From: Methanobacterium sp. Maddingley MBC34
Lineage (GTDB): Archaea > Methanobacteriota > Methanobacteria > Methanobacteriales > Methanobacteriaceae
Assembly (NCBI GenBank): GCA_000309865.1
Contig: AMGN01000006.1
Span: 1-64,000, forward strand
Reading direction: 5' to 3'
Length of the DNA: 64,000 nucleotides
Both the position numbers and the translations under genes were made by a program. Below, in pieces: positions 21,902 through 31,973 of this stretch; within the stretch, counting starts at the first letter, position 1; each line of letters opens with the position of its first letter. The notes beneath the pieces are model-generated. The model was not told where the DNA came from and searched no databases. It saw nothing but the letters and a program-made list of their open reading frames with translations.

Positions 21902-23332
21902 TTATATTTCAAGTTCTCTCCATGCTGATATGTCCATCAGCTGCTCATTTTTGTCATTAACATCGGTGTTCATCATCATGAATGATGCATTCTTAAAAAT
22001 ATTCAGAGGCAGTTTCAACACCAACCTGTTGCCATTTACTTCAGCGGTAGCATTTGTTTCAGGCTGGAGACTGTTAACAGATTTTTTCTCATATACTGCA
22101 GTTCCATTTTGAACTTTAACATCCAAACGCTTGAATTGGCCATTTTCCAGCAATCTGAAATGGTATTTGTAAACCAGTTCACCATTAATCTCATGAGTGG
22201 AGTTTATTATAATGTAAAAGTTTTCATTATCACGAGCCACGCCCACCGAACTCATTTCATCAGATGTTTTAAGAGTTTTGGTATTATAATCGTACCGTAC
22301 ATCTTCAAATGATGATGAAGGCATCCCTATCCTTGAAAAATTCCCATTACTTATTATCTGAACATTAACTGTTTGGGGTATAATGAAAAGTTCGTTAATT
22401 CGGATGAAAGATTTCAGATAACCCTTGGTGAGAGAAATGGGAAGTCCATATGAGTTAATGGCTTCGTCCTTTGCTTTTTCTTCATCTGAAGTTACTGGAG
22501 CCTCTATCCAGCTAATATTCTGGTTCTGCAGTTCCTGTGGGGGTGTTAGATTGAGGGAGGGCTGGTAATTTGGGGGTGAAGGCCATTTAGTTCCACCTTT
22601 GTGGACCAGATAAGTATAGAACTTACCTTTAAAGTTTGTTGCGGCTGCAGAATGCATTACAAAGGCATTAGTGGCCCAGTGGTCCCGATGTTCATCCAAC
22701 CCATCTGGAGCAATGATAATGGTGGGTTTAAAATTATTAATTATCTTTTCTAAGTTCTCTGCTATGTTTGATCCAGTGTAGGTGGCATTCTGCTCATAGG
22801 TAAAATTGTAGGGAGAATGATCGAACTTGTTGAAGGGTGTGTTACTTTGATATGGTTTATCCGGGTCCCAGTAATCCTCAAACAGGGCTCTGAGGCCGGT
22901 GTCAGGATAACCCAAAAATATCAGGTTACTCTCATTTACACCTAATTTAGAGAGAGCATTCACAGCTTCTTCATGTCTTAATTCTGCAATTCCAGTGGAA
23001 CTATTTTTATTATTTTTTTCAAGGTACTGGGACAGTTCTTCTGGTGTGGCTGCACTGCTACCATCAGTCATCACCACCACCGTAACAGTGGCATTCCTAT
23101 CCCTGGCCTTTTTTATCAACCCTCCGGCAGCCAGTGATTCATCATCTGGATGGGGAGCGAAAACCAGGATTCGATCATTACTATGAATTTCAGGCATTCG
23201 GGAGTATCCTGGAGTATTCATATAGTTTAAAAATAAATAGGATATGGTAATAATCGTGATTAAACCTATAACTATTAAAAGCAGTTTTTTACGGGTGAAA
23301 TGTAGGGGGGATTGAGGTGAAGTGTTAGTCAT
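21902..23332 (-). CDS. Membrane-anchored PIG-L/LmbE-family deacetylase with C-terminal beta domain
   Basis: A 476-residue protein: one N-terminal TM helix (about 15-34), then a PIG-L domain (about 45-270) with the zinc motif APHPDDESLAAGG, VVMTDGSSA, LRHEEAVNAL, FLGYPDTGLRAL and DGLDEHRDHWATNAFV. The remaining 200 residues lack catalytic motifs and look beta-rich. PIG-L proteins remove N-acetyl groups from GlcNAc-type sugars; the anchor places the enzyme outside the cell. It is antisense to the two GT-C-like genes on each side, supporting a role in trimming surface or lipid-linked N-acetylated sugars. Confidence 0.85.
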   Translation of the reverse strand: MTNTSPQSPLHFTRKKLLLIVIGLITIITISYLFLNYMNTPGYSRMPEIHSNDRILVFAPHPDDESLAAGGLIKKARDRNATVTVVVMTDGSSAATPEELSQYLEKNNKNSSTGIAELRHEEAVNALSKLGVNESNLIFLGYPDTGLRALFEDYWDPDKPYQSNTPFNKFDHSPYNFTYEQNATYTGSNIAENLEKIINNFKPTIIIAPDGLDEHRDHWATNAFVMHSAAATNFKGKFYTYLVHKGGTKWPSPPNYQPSLNLTPPQELQNQNISWIEAPVTSDEEKAKDEAINSYGLPISLTKGYLKSFIRINELFIIPQTVNVQIISNGNFSRIGMPSSSFEDVRYDYNTKTLKTSDEMSSVGVARDNENFYIIINSTHEINGELVYKYHFRLLENGQFKRLDVKVQNGTAVYEKKSVNSLQPETNATAEVNGNRLVLKLPLNIFKNASFMMMNTDVNDKNEQLMDISAWRELEI

Positions 23333-23516
23333 ATCAAATACCTTTAATCCTTTTATTATTTTCTCTCAATTTATAGGATGAAGATTAATAAAACTATTTT
23401 TAAATTAATCAGTGACCTAAATGTTATTTATGTTCAAATCAATAACTTCCAATTAAAATACCATCTAGCTTAGTTACCCTTTATTATTGTTCATCATCTT
23501 AGACACAGGTGTGCCA

Positions 23517-24983
23517 ATGGAATATGAAAAAATAACTAAAAATAAATCTGTTCTATTATTATTGATTCCTGCCATCCTGGCATTCAGCATGGCCCTTATT
23601 CCCACTTTAAAGTACCAGTGGCCCCTAAGCTGGGATATATATTATCATGTGCACCTGGCCAAACTTTACCTAGAACAGGGACTCACCTTATGGGACCCTT
23701 TAACCTATGCCCCATTCGGTAGGCCAATTTTCTATCCTCCTTTCTTCCATTATCTTTTGGCGGCATTTGCTACCCTTTTAAAAGTTGATCCCTTCCAGAT
23801 AGCCCGGTATCTTCAACCAGTTTTTGCATTTGCACTGGTTTTATCATTCACCTATGTTGCTAGGCAGTTTTACAACTTAAGGGTGGCCCTCTTAGCTGGA
23901 TTCTTTTTGTTTTTCACATCGGTATTCCATCGTGCCATGCTACCCTTACCGGAAACCCTGGCCTTAATTTTATTCCCCATAGCAGTATACTTTTATTACC
24001 GTGCACTGGAAGGTGATGGGTATAAATTCGCTGTTTTAGGAGGTATTATCAGTGGGTTGATGATGTTAACCCATAATTTAACTGGATTAATAATGCTGGG
24101 GGTGGCCCTGCTTTTCACATTAGCCCTTAAACTGAGAAAAGATAAAGTCGAGTACAAGTCTTTATGGATATTCCTGGTATTCACCCTTATAGTAGCCGCT
24201 CTGTGGTGGCTTCCCTTGATGATACAATATGGTTTCACTTTCCACAACCCACAGGCTGTTATCCAGGGACCCGTGGAGTATTTAATCATTCTAGCCAAGA
24301 CAGTAGGAGTTCCTGCCCTAATTTTCGCCATTTTGTGGGTAATTTTCATGATAAAGGGATTCAATAAGGTTAATATGGAAAAATGGCATAATCGCCTGTT
24401 GCGTAAGGAGATTTTACTAATCACGTGGATTTTATTTCTATTAATATTAAGTAATGCCTATTTACTGGGATTTTCCATACTTATAGATCGTATATTGAAC
24501 TTCGCAGTCTTCCCCCTAATGCTTGTAGCTGCACTTGGCTTGGAACACATTCATTCTTTTAATAAAAAACTGGTTTATGACCGAATATACAAAGTTATAG
24601 TTATCCTTTTAATTATCTCCGCAGTTTTTTCAGGATTATTCTATGCTTTATCTGTAAAACCGCTGGTCAATGATTCTCAAAGAGACTTAGCTCAGTGGTT
24701 TGCGGATAATGGGGATGGAAAGAGCGTGGTGATGTCCCTAACTGAAGGACTTGATCCGGTGATTGTTTCGGTTTCCAGGCAACCAGTTTCCACGGGAGGT
24801 TACCAGCCAGGTATGGTTAAAGTCCTTGATCGAAACCTTTACTACAGTGGAAATTTCACTGAAGAAGATGTTAAGAGGGATAAAATTGGATACTTTGTGG
24901 AACAGTCTCCGATAAATCATCCCGGTTATTTCACCCTGGTTTACCAGAACAAAGATTATAAAGTCTGGAGGGTAGATATCTAG
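23517..24983 (+). CDS. Polytopic GT-C-like membrane protein, copy 2
   Basis: A 488-residue paralogue of 20305-21741, with about eleven membrane segments. Shared blocks: IPTLKYQWPLSWDIYYHV, HLAKLYLEQGLTLWDPLTYAP, GRPIFYPPFFHYLL, the LPETLALILFPIAVY segment, WWLPLMIQYG, and the tail NGDGKSVVMSLTEGLDPVIV plus SVSRQPVSTGGY. The acidic/His pair DIYYHVH sits where GT-C enzymes bind metal and lipid phosphate. ATG at 23517 is chosen over 23487 because GGTGTGCCA precedes it, exactly as in copy 1. The pair flanks an antisense PIG-L gene, as from a duplication. Confidence 0.75.
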   Translation: MEYEKITKNKSVLLLLIPAILAFSMALIPTLKYQWPLSWDIYYHVHLAKLYLEQGLTLWDPLTYAPFGRPIFYPPFFHYLLAAFATLLKVDPFQIARYLQPVFAFALVLSFTYVARQFYNLRVALLAGFFLFFTSVFHRAMLPLPETLALILFPIAVYFYYRALEGDGYKFAVLGGIISGLMMLTHNLTGLIMLGVALLFTLALKLRKDKVEYKSLWIFLVFTLIVAALWWLPLMIQYGFTFHNPQAVIQGPVEYLIILAKTVGVPALIFAILWVIFMIKGFNKVNMEKWHNRLLRKEILLITWILFLLILSNAYLLGFSILIDRILNFAVFPLMLVAALGLEHIHSFNKKLVYDRIYKVIVILLIISAVFSGLFYALSVKPLVNDSQRDLAQWFADNGDGKSVVMSLTEGLDPVIVSVSRQPVSTGGYQPGMVKVLDRNLYYSGNFTEEDVKRDKIGYFVEQSPINHPGYFTLVYQNKDYKVWRVDI

Positions 24984-25169
24984 ATTGAGTAGTTGGTGTT
25001 GATAAAAACCATCGAGTTTGATAACGGTATTTAGATCATAATTCCCTATTAATACAATGTCAAGAGCGGATTAAACATAGATTATTATTGTAAAATTAGG
25101 AATTAATTAATATAATCAATTTAAAATTAAATCAAACGTTTACATGAAAGTTTTACAGGAAGTGCTCTT

Positions 25170-26519
<1,350 letters not shown>

Positions 26520-26563
26520 TAAATTATTTTTGAGTAATTATTTTTTTCCTAACCTATTTTTAC

Positions 26564-26752
26564 CTATTTTTCCTTTCTTTTTTGTCCAGGGTCATTAAAA
26601 TAAAAGCCATAAAATTCGGCACAATAAGCGCATAATGGAAATTTCCCGTAACGGTAGCGGCTTCCATCCTCTTTATTCATATCAAACTTTTTACCGCAAG
26701 TGTAACAGATTTCGATTTTTTCAGCTTTTTTATTTTCTTCATTATCCTGAAT
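26564..26752 (-). CDS. Small zinc-ribbon protein with no standard start codon
   Basis: An open frame on the minus strand encodes about 62 residues, with ICYTCGKKFDMN followed by FPLCAYCAEFYGFYF, a two-CxxC zinc ribbon, and a basic tail ending QKRKEK. The Cys spacing and the aromatic segment look like real coding sequence. There is no in-frame ATG, GTG or TTG between the upstream stop (near 26783) and the first CxxC. GGTGGTG lies five bases before an in-frame ATT at 26752, so ATT initiation is one reading. A pseudogene with a lost start or a sequence error are the alternatives. Confidence 0.45.
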   Translation of the reverse strand: MQDNEENKKAEKIEICYTCGKKFDMNKEDGSRYRYGKFPLCAYCAEFYGFYFNDPGQKRKEK

Positions 26753-26992
26753 GTTAACACCACCATGAATTATTAGTCTAAATTAGTCTATTTAATCATT
26801 TACAGGGAATGGATATGTCTGTGGTATTGTCAATGGTTTAATTTGGGTAGGTGATTGAGGTCATTCCTTTAGATTATTCCTTTAGATTAATTCTAATATT
26901 TATGGTTTGACTTTATCTATGGTTTAACTTCAGTGGGATTGTCATGGGAAAATCGAAAAATAAATTATGAACTCTGCACAAAAAATAAGATC

Positions 26993-27562
26993 ATGAATAA
27001 AAAAAGAAAAATTGCCTGGGGGATTACGGGAAGCGGTGAAAAACTGGTGGAAACAGTAGAAATCATGCAACAGATGAGGGATGAATATCATAAACAATTC
27101 GACATCAGGGTGTTCATATCTAAGGCAGGAGACCAGGTTTTAAAATATTATAATCTCTCCAATACTTTGGAGACTAAATTCGATAAGACCTGGACTGAAA
27201 TTAACTCTAATGCTCCCTTCCTGGCTGGACAGATTCAGCTGGGAAGATATGCATTCTTATTGGTGGCTCCGGCAACATCCAACACAGTGGCCAAGATATC
27301 ACTGCGCATAGCAGACACCTTACTCACCAATGCGGCTATAATGGGTCAAAAAACTAACACACCACTTTACATCATGCCCACAGACTTCAGGGAAGGTATT
27401 GTCACTACCAAACTACCTAATGGTAAAGATTTGGAGTTGACCATAACCAAAGAGGATGCAGAGCACGTGGAAAAACTGTCAGCAATGGAAAGTACCAATG
27501 TATTTGAAAATCCTGAAGAAATCCCAGCTATATTCCGTGAGCATGCTGAAATGCTTAAGTGA
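26993..27562 (+). CDS. Archaeoflavoprotein AfpA-type flavoprotein
   Basis: A 189-residue FMN protein of the flavoprotein/HFCD superfamily: KIAWGITGSGEKLVETV at the start, SKAGDQVLKYYNL, and the flavin/active-site segment LLVAPATSNTVAKISLRIADTLLTNA. Archaeoflavoprotein from Archaeoglobus and MJ0208 are the nearest families I know; they accept electrons from ferredoxin. ATG at 26993 is preferred because the protein then begins MNKKRKIAWG like relatives; a GTG at 26933 adds 20 unlikely residues. It stands alone. Confidence 0.82.
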   Translation: MNKKRKIAWGITGSGEKLVETVEIMQQMRDEYHKQFDIRVFISKAGDQVLKYYNLSNTLETKFDKTWTEINSNAPFLAGQIQLGRYAFLLVAPATSNTVAKISLRIADTLLTNAAIMGQKTNTPLYIMPTDFREGIVTTKLPNGKDLELTITKEDAEHVEKLSAMESTNVFENPEEIPAIFREHAEMLK

Positions 27563-27679
27563 TCTTTTAAGTTATTATATAGGCTTTTGAAGATTTTTGG
27601 GGCATTTTAAGGTCTAAAAAGGGCGATTAAGCATGGCTATTAAATGGATTTTAAAGGCCCTAAATGAGTTTTTAAAGTC

Positions 27680-28003
27680 TTAAAGTAGTTCTTTTCGCAG
27701 TTGTAATGTAACACTGAACTTTTTGATTGGAAGGTCCTCATCTACGTCATCGTTGAAGGGTGAGATCCCCCTGAAATAGTATTCCACTGGTCCAGTATTA
27801 TCAATATCCACAGGCACAGTTTCCATATCGTTTAGCGCATCAAAAAAATCGTGTATTTCCATTAATTTATCTTCAGGGCCACTGAATTTAACAATCATGG
27901 CTCCTTCTCTTCTGTTTTGGAGTGATATGTATTTGTCATCCACATCTATGGGTTTATCTTTCTTTTTACTCCCACTAACCCTATGAAATACAATATTTGC
28001 CAT
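27680..28003 (-). CDS. Conserved hypothetical protein
   Basis: A 107-residue soluble acidic protein, MANIVFHRVSGSKKKDKPID at the start, with alternating strands (GAMIVKFSG, VEYYFRGISPF, KFSVTLQLRKEL) and one helix (PEDKLMEIHDFFDALNDM). No motif I recognise. GGGGGTTATATT is a clear ribosome site before the ATG. Single-gene transcript between a flavoprotein gene and a kinase-family gene. Confidence 0.6.
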   Translation of the reverse strand: MANIVFHRVSGSKKKDKPIDVDDKYISLQNRREGAMIVKFSGPEDKLMEIHDFFDALNDMETVPVDIDNTGPVEYYFRGISPFNDDVDEDLPIKKFSVTLQLRKELL

Positions 28004-28263
28004 AATATAACCCCCTAAACTGTTTTATGCTGTATATTAATTGTTTTTTCTGGAATATAAAATTTGAGATATTGAATGATATTATCAACTGGATTCAAGA
28101 ATATGGATTTCAAGAATATTAAATAATGATTTTAGATAATCCTTAGGATTTGGCTGTTTATAAAAAGAACATTTTTAAGAGAATAATTAAGTTTTTTTAG
28201 AAAATAAAAAAATAGTAAAAATTAAAGGTCTCGGTATTGAGATAATAGTCAATTATTCTTTAA

Positions 28264-28752
28264 TTATAATTTATAACCTATTTTTCGGAGGAATTTATGC
28301 CTATCAGTTACATCTTCTTCAGTCTCAATACCTTGTGGTTTGGATCCATCAACAACTCCAATTATTCCCCTTCCCTGTTTAGTTTCCACAATCAGAACCT
28401 GTACTGGGTTGGCAGTGGCGCAGAAAAGATTAACCACCTCAGGCACATCCTTGATTCGTTGAGTCAGATTTAGGGGGAATGCTTTAGCCAGGAAGATCAG
28501 GAAACTATGACCACAGGCTAACTCCAGCATTTTTTCACCGGCTAGCTTCTCCAGATCTTCATTGTTTCCTGCGGTTCTTACCAAGCAGTCTCCTGAAGCC
28601 TCTCCAAATGCAAGGCCAAACTCTGCCTGGGGTACAGTGTTTACTATGGCCTCGTAAAGGTCTTCTACAGTTTTTATGAAGTGGCTCTGCCCTAAAATAA
28701 GATTACAATCTTTTGGTGCTTCCAGTATAACCATTTTGATATCCATTTCCAT
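28264..28752 (-). CDS. Adenosine-specific kinase family protein (PF04008 type)
   Basis: A 162-residue protein with the family blocks NLILGQSHFIKTVEDLYEAI, FGLAFGEASGDCLVR, ACGHSFLIFLAKAFPLN, VVNLFCATANPVQVLIVET and GRGIIGVVDG. The Pyrobaculum/Thermotoga type member was described as an adenosine-specific kinase, but physiological function in methanogens is unsettled. The frame continues upstream to 28824; ATG at 28752 is chosen because GAGGGG (28759-28764) lies at the right spacing and the extension is low-quality sequence. Confidence 0.85.
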   Translation of the reverse strand: MEMDIKMVILEAPKDCNLILGQSHFIKTVEDLYEAIVNTVPQAEFGLAFGEASGDCLVRTAGNNEDLEKLAGEKMLELACGHSFLIFLAKAFPLNLTQRIKDVPEVVNLFCATANPVQVLIVETKQGRGIIGVVDGSKPQGIETEEDVTDRHKFLRKIGYKL

Positions 28753-29219
28753 ATCAATCCCCTCTAATTTTAGGTTAACATTATATTGATATGAATTACA
28801 TTCACATGAAATTATTTTCTGCACATGAATTATTTTGAGTTGTATATTTAATATTTTGAGTTATACTGTTTAATAATTGGGGTTCATGGCATGTTAATTT
28901 AACTTTTCAATGGATTGTTTCACAGGGATTATCTCCCATTTCAAGGGATTATTTCCCATTATTTTGAAGATTTTTTACAGGTTATTCTGGTCATTGGTAA
29001 TTTATTTATAGTAGCAAAATTAAATTGTCATTAACAATCATTATAAAATTGGTGTAAAATTATAGATATAAGATGGGGCATATATCCAAAGAGATAAAAA
29101 TTGAACTATCTTATATGGACATATTAAAATAAAATCCTGTTAGTTTTATAAACCATTGGCAAACTAGCCAAAGGCTTGATTAAAAAGGCTTAAATCACAT
29201 TTAATGTGAGGTTTTAGTT
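28753..29219 (+). promoter_or_regulatory. Long intergenic with candidate operator of the HTH-cupin gene
   Basis: No gene seen in about 470 bp. TTTATAAA at 29145-29152 is a TATA box; directly after it TTGGC-AAACTA-GCCAA (29156-29171) is a perfect 5-6-5 inverted repeat ending near the expected transcription start. That position fits a repressor site, perhaps for the HTH protein encoded just downstream. Confidence 0.5.
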
Positions 29220-29774
29220 ATGAAAGAGAAGATGAAGGAAATCGGGCTGAGAATAACAGAACTTCGAGATCTCTCGGATATCAGCATTCAGGACATGGCA
29301 GATTACCTGCATATTCCCCTGGAAACCTACCAGGAGTATGAAACAGGGAAAAAAGACATCCCTGCCAGCATCCTCTACGAAATCGCTCATAAAATGGAAG
29401 TGGACATGGGTTTGCTATTAACTGGAGAAGAAACCCGGATGCACATTTTCAGTGTAACCAGAAAGGGAAAAGGAGTGGAAGTGGGCCGCAGAAAACAGTA
29501 CCAGTACGAAAATCTTGCTGAAAAATTCATACACAAAAAAGCAGAACCCTTTATTGTCACTGCAGAACCTAAAAATGATGGAATGAAACCTACTACCAAT
29601 TCACATCCTGGACAGGAGTTTGATTACGTTTTAGAAGGTGTGTTGAAAATTTACATACACGATAATGAGATCATTCTCAATGAAGGGGATTCAATTTTCT
29701 TTGATTCCTCCTATGAGCATGCTATGGAAGCTCTGGAAAGTAAACCAGCCAAATTCCTGGCAATTGTACTGTAA
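29220..29774 (+). CDS. HTH-cupin transcriptional regulator
   Basis: A 184-residue protein with an XRE-type HTH (about 8-64: RITELRDLSDISIQDMADYLHIPLETYQEYETGKKDIPASILYEIAHKM, read in parts) and a C-terminal cupin_2 barrel (about 105-180: NSHPGQEFDYVLEGVLKIYI, LNEGDSIFFDSSYEHAMEAL). In bacteria such fusions sense small acids or metabolites and control adjacent catabolic genes. Here it opens a run of acyl-CoA synthetase and 2-oxoacid oxidoreductase genes in the same direction, making it their likely regulator. GAGGTTTTAGTT precedes the ATG. Confidence 0.88.
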   Translation: MKEKMKEIGLRITELRDLSDISIQDMADYLHIPLETYQEYETGKKDIPASILYEIAHKMEVDMGLLLTGEETRMHIFSVTRKGKGVEVGRRKQYQYENLAEKFIHKKAEPFIVTAEPKNDGMKPTTNSHPGQEFDYVLEGVLKIYIHDNEIILNEGDSIFFDSSYEHAMEALESKPAKFLAIVL

Positions 29775-29885
29775 ATGGATTAAAACAATACTAAAATTGA
29801 TTATAAATTATAAAAATCCAATATAATTTAAAATACCCCTTAAAAATTAATAAATAATTATTGATTAAAATAACTGGTGATAAAA

Positions 29886-31556
29886 ATGTCATCTTTACTT
29901 GAAAAATTCGTTTCACAGGTAGATTTTGAGTCTTATCCTGATTTTAAGGATAATTTCCGTATAAAAATACCTGAAAACTTCAACTTTGCCTATGATGTTG
30001 TGGATGAATATGCCAGATTGTATCCTGAAAAAGTGGCCATGGTATGGTGCAACGATGATACTGAACATATATTCACCTTTAAAGACCTGAAAGAATACTC
30101 TGATAGAGCTGCCAACTTCTTCGCCCAGCAGGGCATAAAAAAGGGAGACCGGGTAATGCTCACCTTAAAAAGCCGTTATGAGTTCTGGTTCTGCATCCTG
30201 GCCCTGCACAAATTGGGTGCCATAACCATCCCCGCCACCCACATGCTCAAAACCAGGGATATCGTTTACCGCATAAAAAATGCAGGTATCAAAATGGTGG
30301 TTTGTATAGCTGAAGATGGAGTACCGGGATATTTCGATGAAGCCCACCTAAAATTGGAAGACACTACTTTTTTAAAGGCAATGGTGGGTGGTGATGATAG
30401 AGAAGGATGGTTCAACTTCCACAAAGAAATTGAGAAGGCATCCCCTGAATTCCAGCGCCCTACTGGAGAGGAAAACACTCAAAACGAGGATATCGAGCTT
30501 ATTTACTTCTCTTCTGGAACCACAGGCCTGCCCAAGATGATCATGCACGATTTTACTTACCCTCTGGGTCATATAATAACCGCAAAATATTGGCAAAACG
30601 TTATAGAAGATGGATTGCACTACACTGTGGCGGACACTGGCTGGGCCAAGGCAATGTGGGGCCAAATATACGGGCAATGGATCTCAGGCACTGCCATCTT
30701 TGTATACGACTATGAACGATTCGATGCAGCAAAAATGCTGGAAAAGGCTTCTTATCATGGAGTAACTACATTCTGTGCACCACCCACCATATACAGATTC
30801 CTCATAAAAGAAGATCTATCTCAGTATGACTTTTCAACCTTAAAATACGCGGTAACTGCTGGAGAACCCCTGAACCCCGAGGTATACAATAAATTCCATG
30901 AATTCACTGGCTTGAGTTTAAGGGAAGGATTCGGCCAGACAGAATGCGTAGTCTGCATTGCCAACTTCCCCTGGATAAAACCCAGACCGGGATCCATGGG
31001 GAAACCCTCACCAGAATATAACATCCAGATCATGAATAATGAGGGTAATGAGTGCGATGTGGGTGAAGAAGGAGAAATAGTAATAAAAACTGCCGATGGT
31101 AAACCCCCAGGTTTATTCTGCGGATACTACAAGGAAGAGAATAAAACAGAAGCTGCCTGGTACGATGGATACTACCACACCGGTGACACCGCCTGGAAGG
31201 ATGAAGATGGCTATCTCTGGTTCGTGGGACGTAACGATGACATGATAAAAAGTTCAGGATACCGTATTGGTCCTTTCGAAGTTGAAAGTGCAGTGATATC
31301 TCATCCAGCTGTCCTGGAATGTGCCATTACCGGAGTCCCTCACTCAGTAAGGGGGCAGGTGGTAAAAGCCACCATAGTACTAACTGGGGACTATGAACCC
31401 ACTCCTGAACTGGCCAATGAAATTCAAAACCATGTTAAACAGGTAACTGCACCATACAAATATCCTCGAGTGGTGGAATTTGTGGATGAACTGCCCAAAA
31501 CCATCAGTGGAAAAATCCGCCGGGTAGAAATCCGGGAAAAAGATGAAAAAGAATAA
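29886..31556 (+). CDS. AMP-forming acyl-CoA synthetase
   Basis: A 556-residue adenylate-forming enzyme of the medium-chain acyl-CoA synthetase type. Core motifs: P-loop YFSSGTTGLPKMIMHD (about residues 200-215), LREGFGQTE, YYHTGDTAWKDEDGYLWFVGRNDDMIKSSGYRIGP (in parts) and the C-terminal catalytic Lys in PKTISGKIRR. It activates a carboxylic acid to acyl-AMP and then acyl-CoA. ATG at 29886 follows GGTGAT. Position between the HTH-cupin regulator and vorCBA suggests the acyl-CoA made here is reductively carboxylated by VOR, for example a branched-chain or aryl acid to an amino-acid precursor. Confidence 0.9.
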   Translation: MSSLLEKFVSQVDFESYPDFKDNFRIKIPENFNFAYDVVDEYARLYPEKVAMVWCNDDTEHIFTFKDLKEYSDRAANFFAQQGIKKGDRVMLTLKSRYEFWFCILALHKLGAITIPATHMLKTRDIVYRIKNAGIKMVVCIAEDGVPGYFDEAHLKLEDTTFLKAMVGGDDREGWFNFHKEIEKASPEFQRPTGEENTQNEDIELIYFSSGTTGLPKMIMHDFTYPLGHIITAKYWQNVIEDGLHYTVADTGWAKAMWGQIYGQWISGTAIFVYDYERFDAAKMLEKASYHGVTTFCAPPTIYRFLIKEDLSQYDFSTLKYAVTAGEPLNPEVYNKFHEFTGLSLREGFGQTECVVCIANFPWIKPRPGSMGKPSPEYNIQIMNNEGNECDVGEEGEIVIKTADGKPPGLFCGYYKEENKTEAAWYDGYYHTGDTAWKDEDGYLWFVGRNDDMIKSSGYRIGPFEVESAVISHPAVLECAITGVPHSVRGQVVKATIVLTGDYEPTPELANEIQNHVKQVTAPYKYPRVVEFVDELPKTISGKIRRVEIREKDEKE

Positions 31557-31685
31557 TAAAGTGTTTTATGTAGGGTAGTGGCTATTGGAATGAAAATGAT
31601 TTATTGCCATTTAAACCCTTTTCCCGATTTTTTAAGGTTTAATACAGATTAATATTGTATATTGAAGTTAAGGATGATATGAATC

Positions 31686-31973
31686 ATGACAAATCGCAAG
31701 AAAGAACCTTATCCGGTTTTCAATGAACTGGAATGTAAGGCATGTGAACGTTGCATACTCGCCTGCCGTGCAGGTGTCCTCAAAATGAGTGAAGACATCA
31801 ATGAACGTGGTTACCATTATGCAGAATACACTGGAAAAGGATGCACTGGTTGCGGGGACTGCTATTACACCTGCCCGGAACCTCTGGCTGTGGAAGTTCA
31901 CATACCTCGAAGATCCCGAAACAAAGATCAAAAAACAAATAATGACCAAGGGGATAAGGAGGAAGAAAAATGA
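31686..31973 (+). CDS. vorC: VOR ferredoxin-like delta subunit
   Basis: A 95-residue two-cluster ferredoxin: CKACERCILACRAGVL and CTGCGDCYYTCPEP each bind a [4Fe-4S] cluster, and a charged tail follows. It ends in an ATGA overlap with vorB, and vorB overlaps vorA, so all three are coupled. The arrangement small ferredoxin, alpha, then beta-gamma fusion matches the three-subunit 2-oxoisovalerate:ferredoxin oxidoreductase of Methanothermobacter as I recall it. The subunit passes electrons between the TPP enzyme and external ferredoxin. Confidence 0.88.
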   Translation: MTNRKKEPYPVFNELECKACERCILACRAGVLKMSEDINERGYHYAEYTGKGCTGCGDCYYTCPEPLAVEVHIPRRSRNKDQKTNNDQGDKEEEK

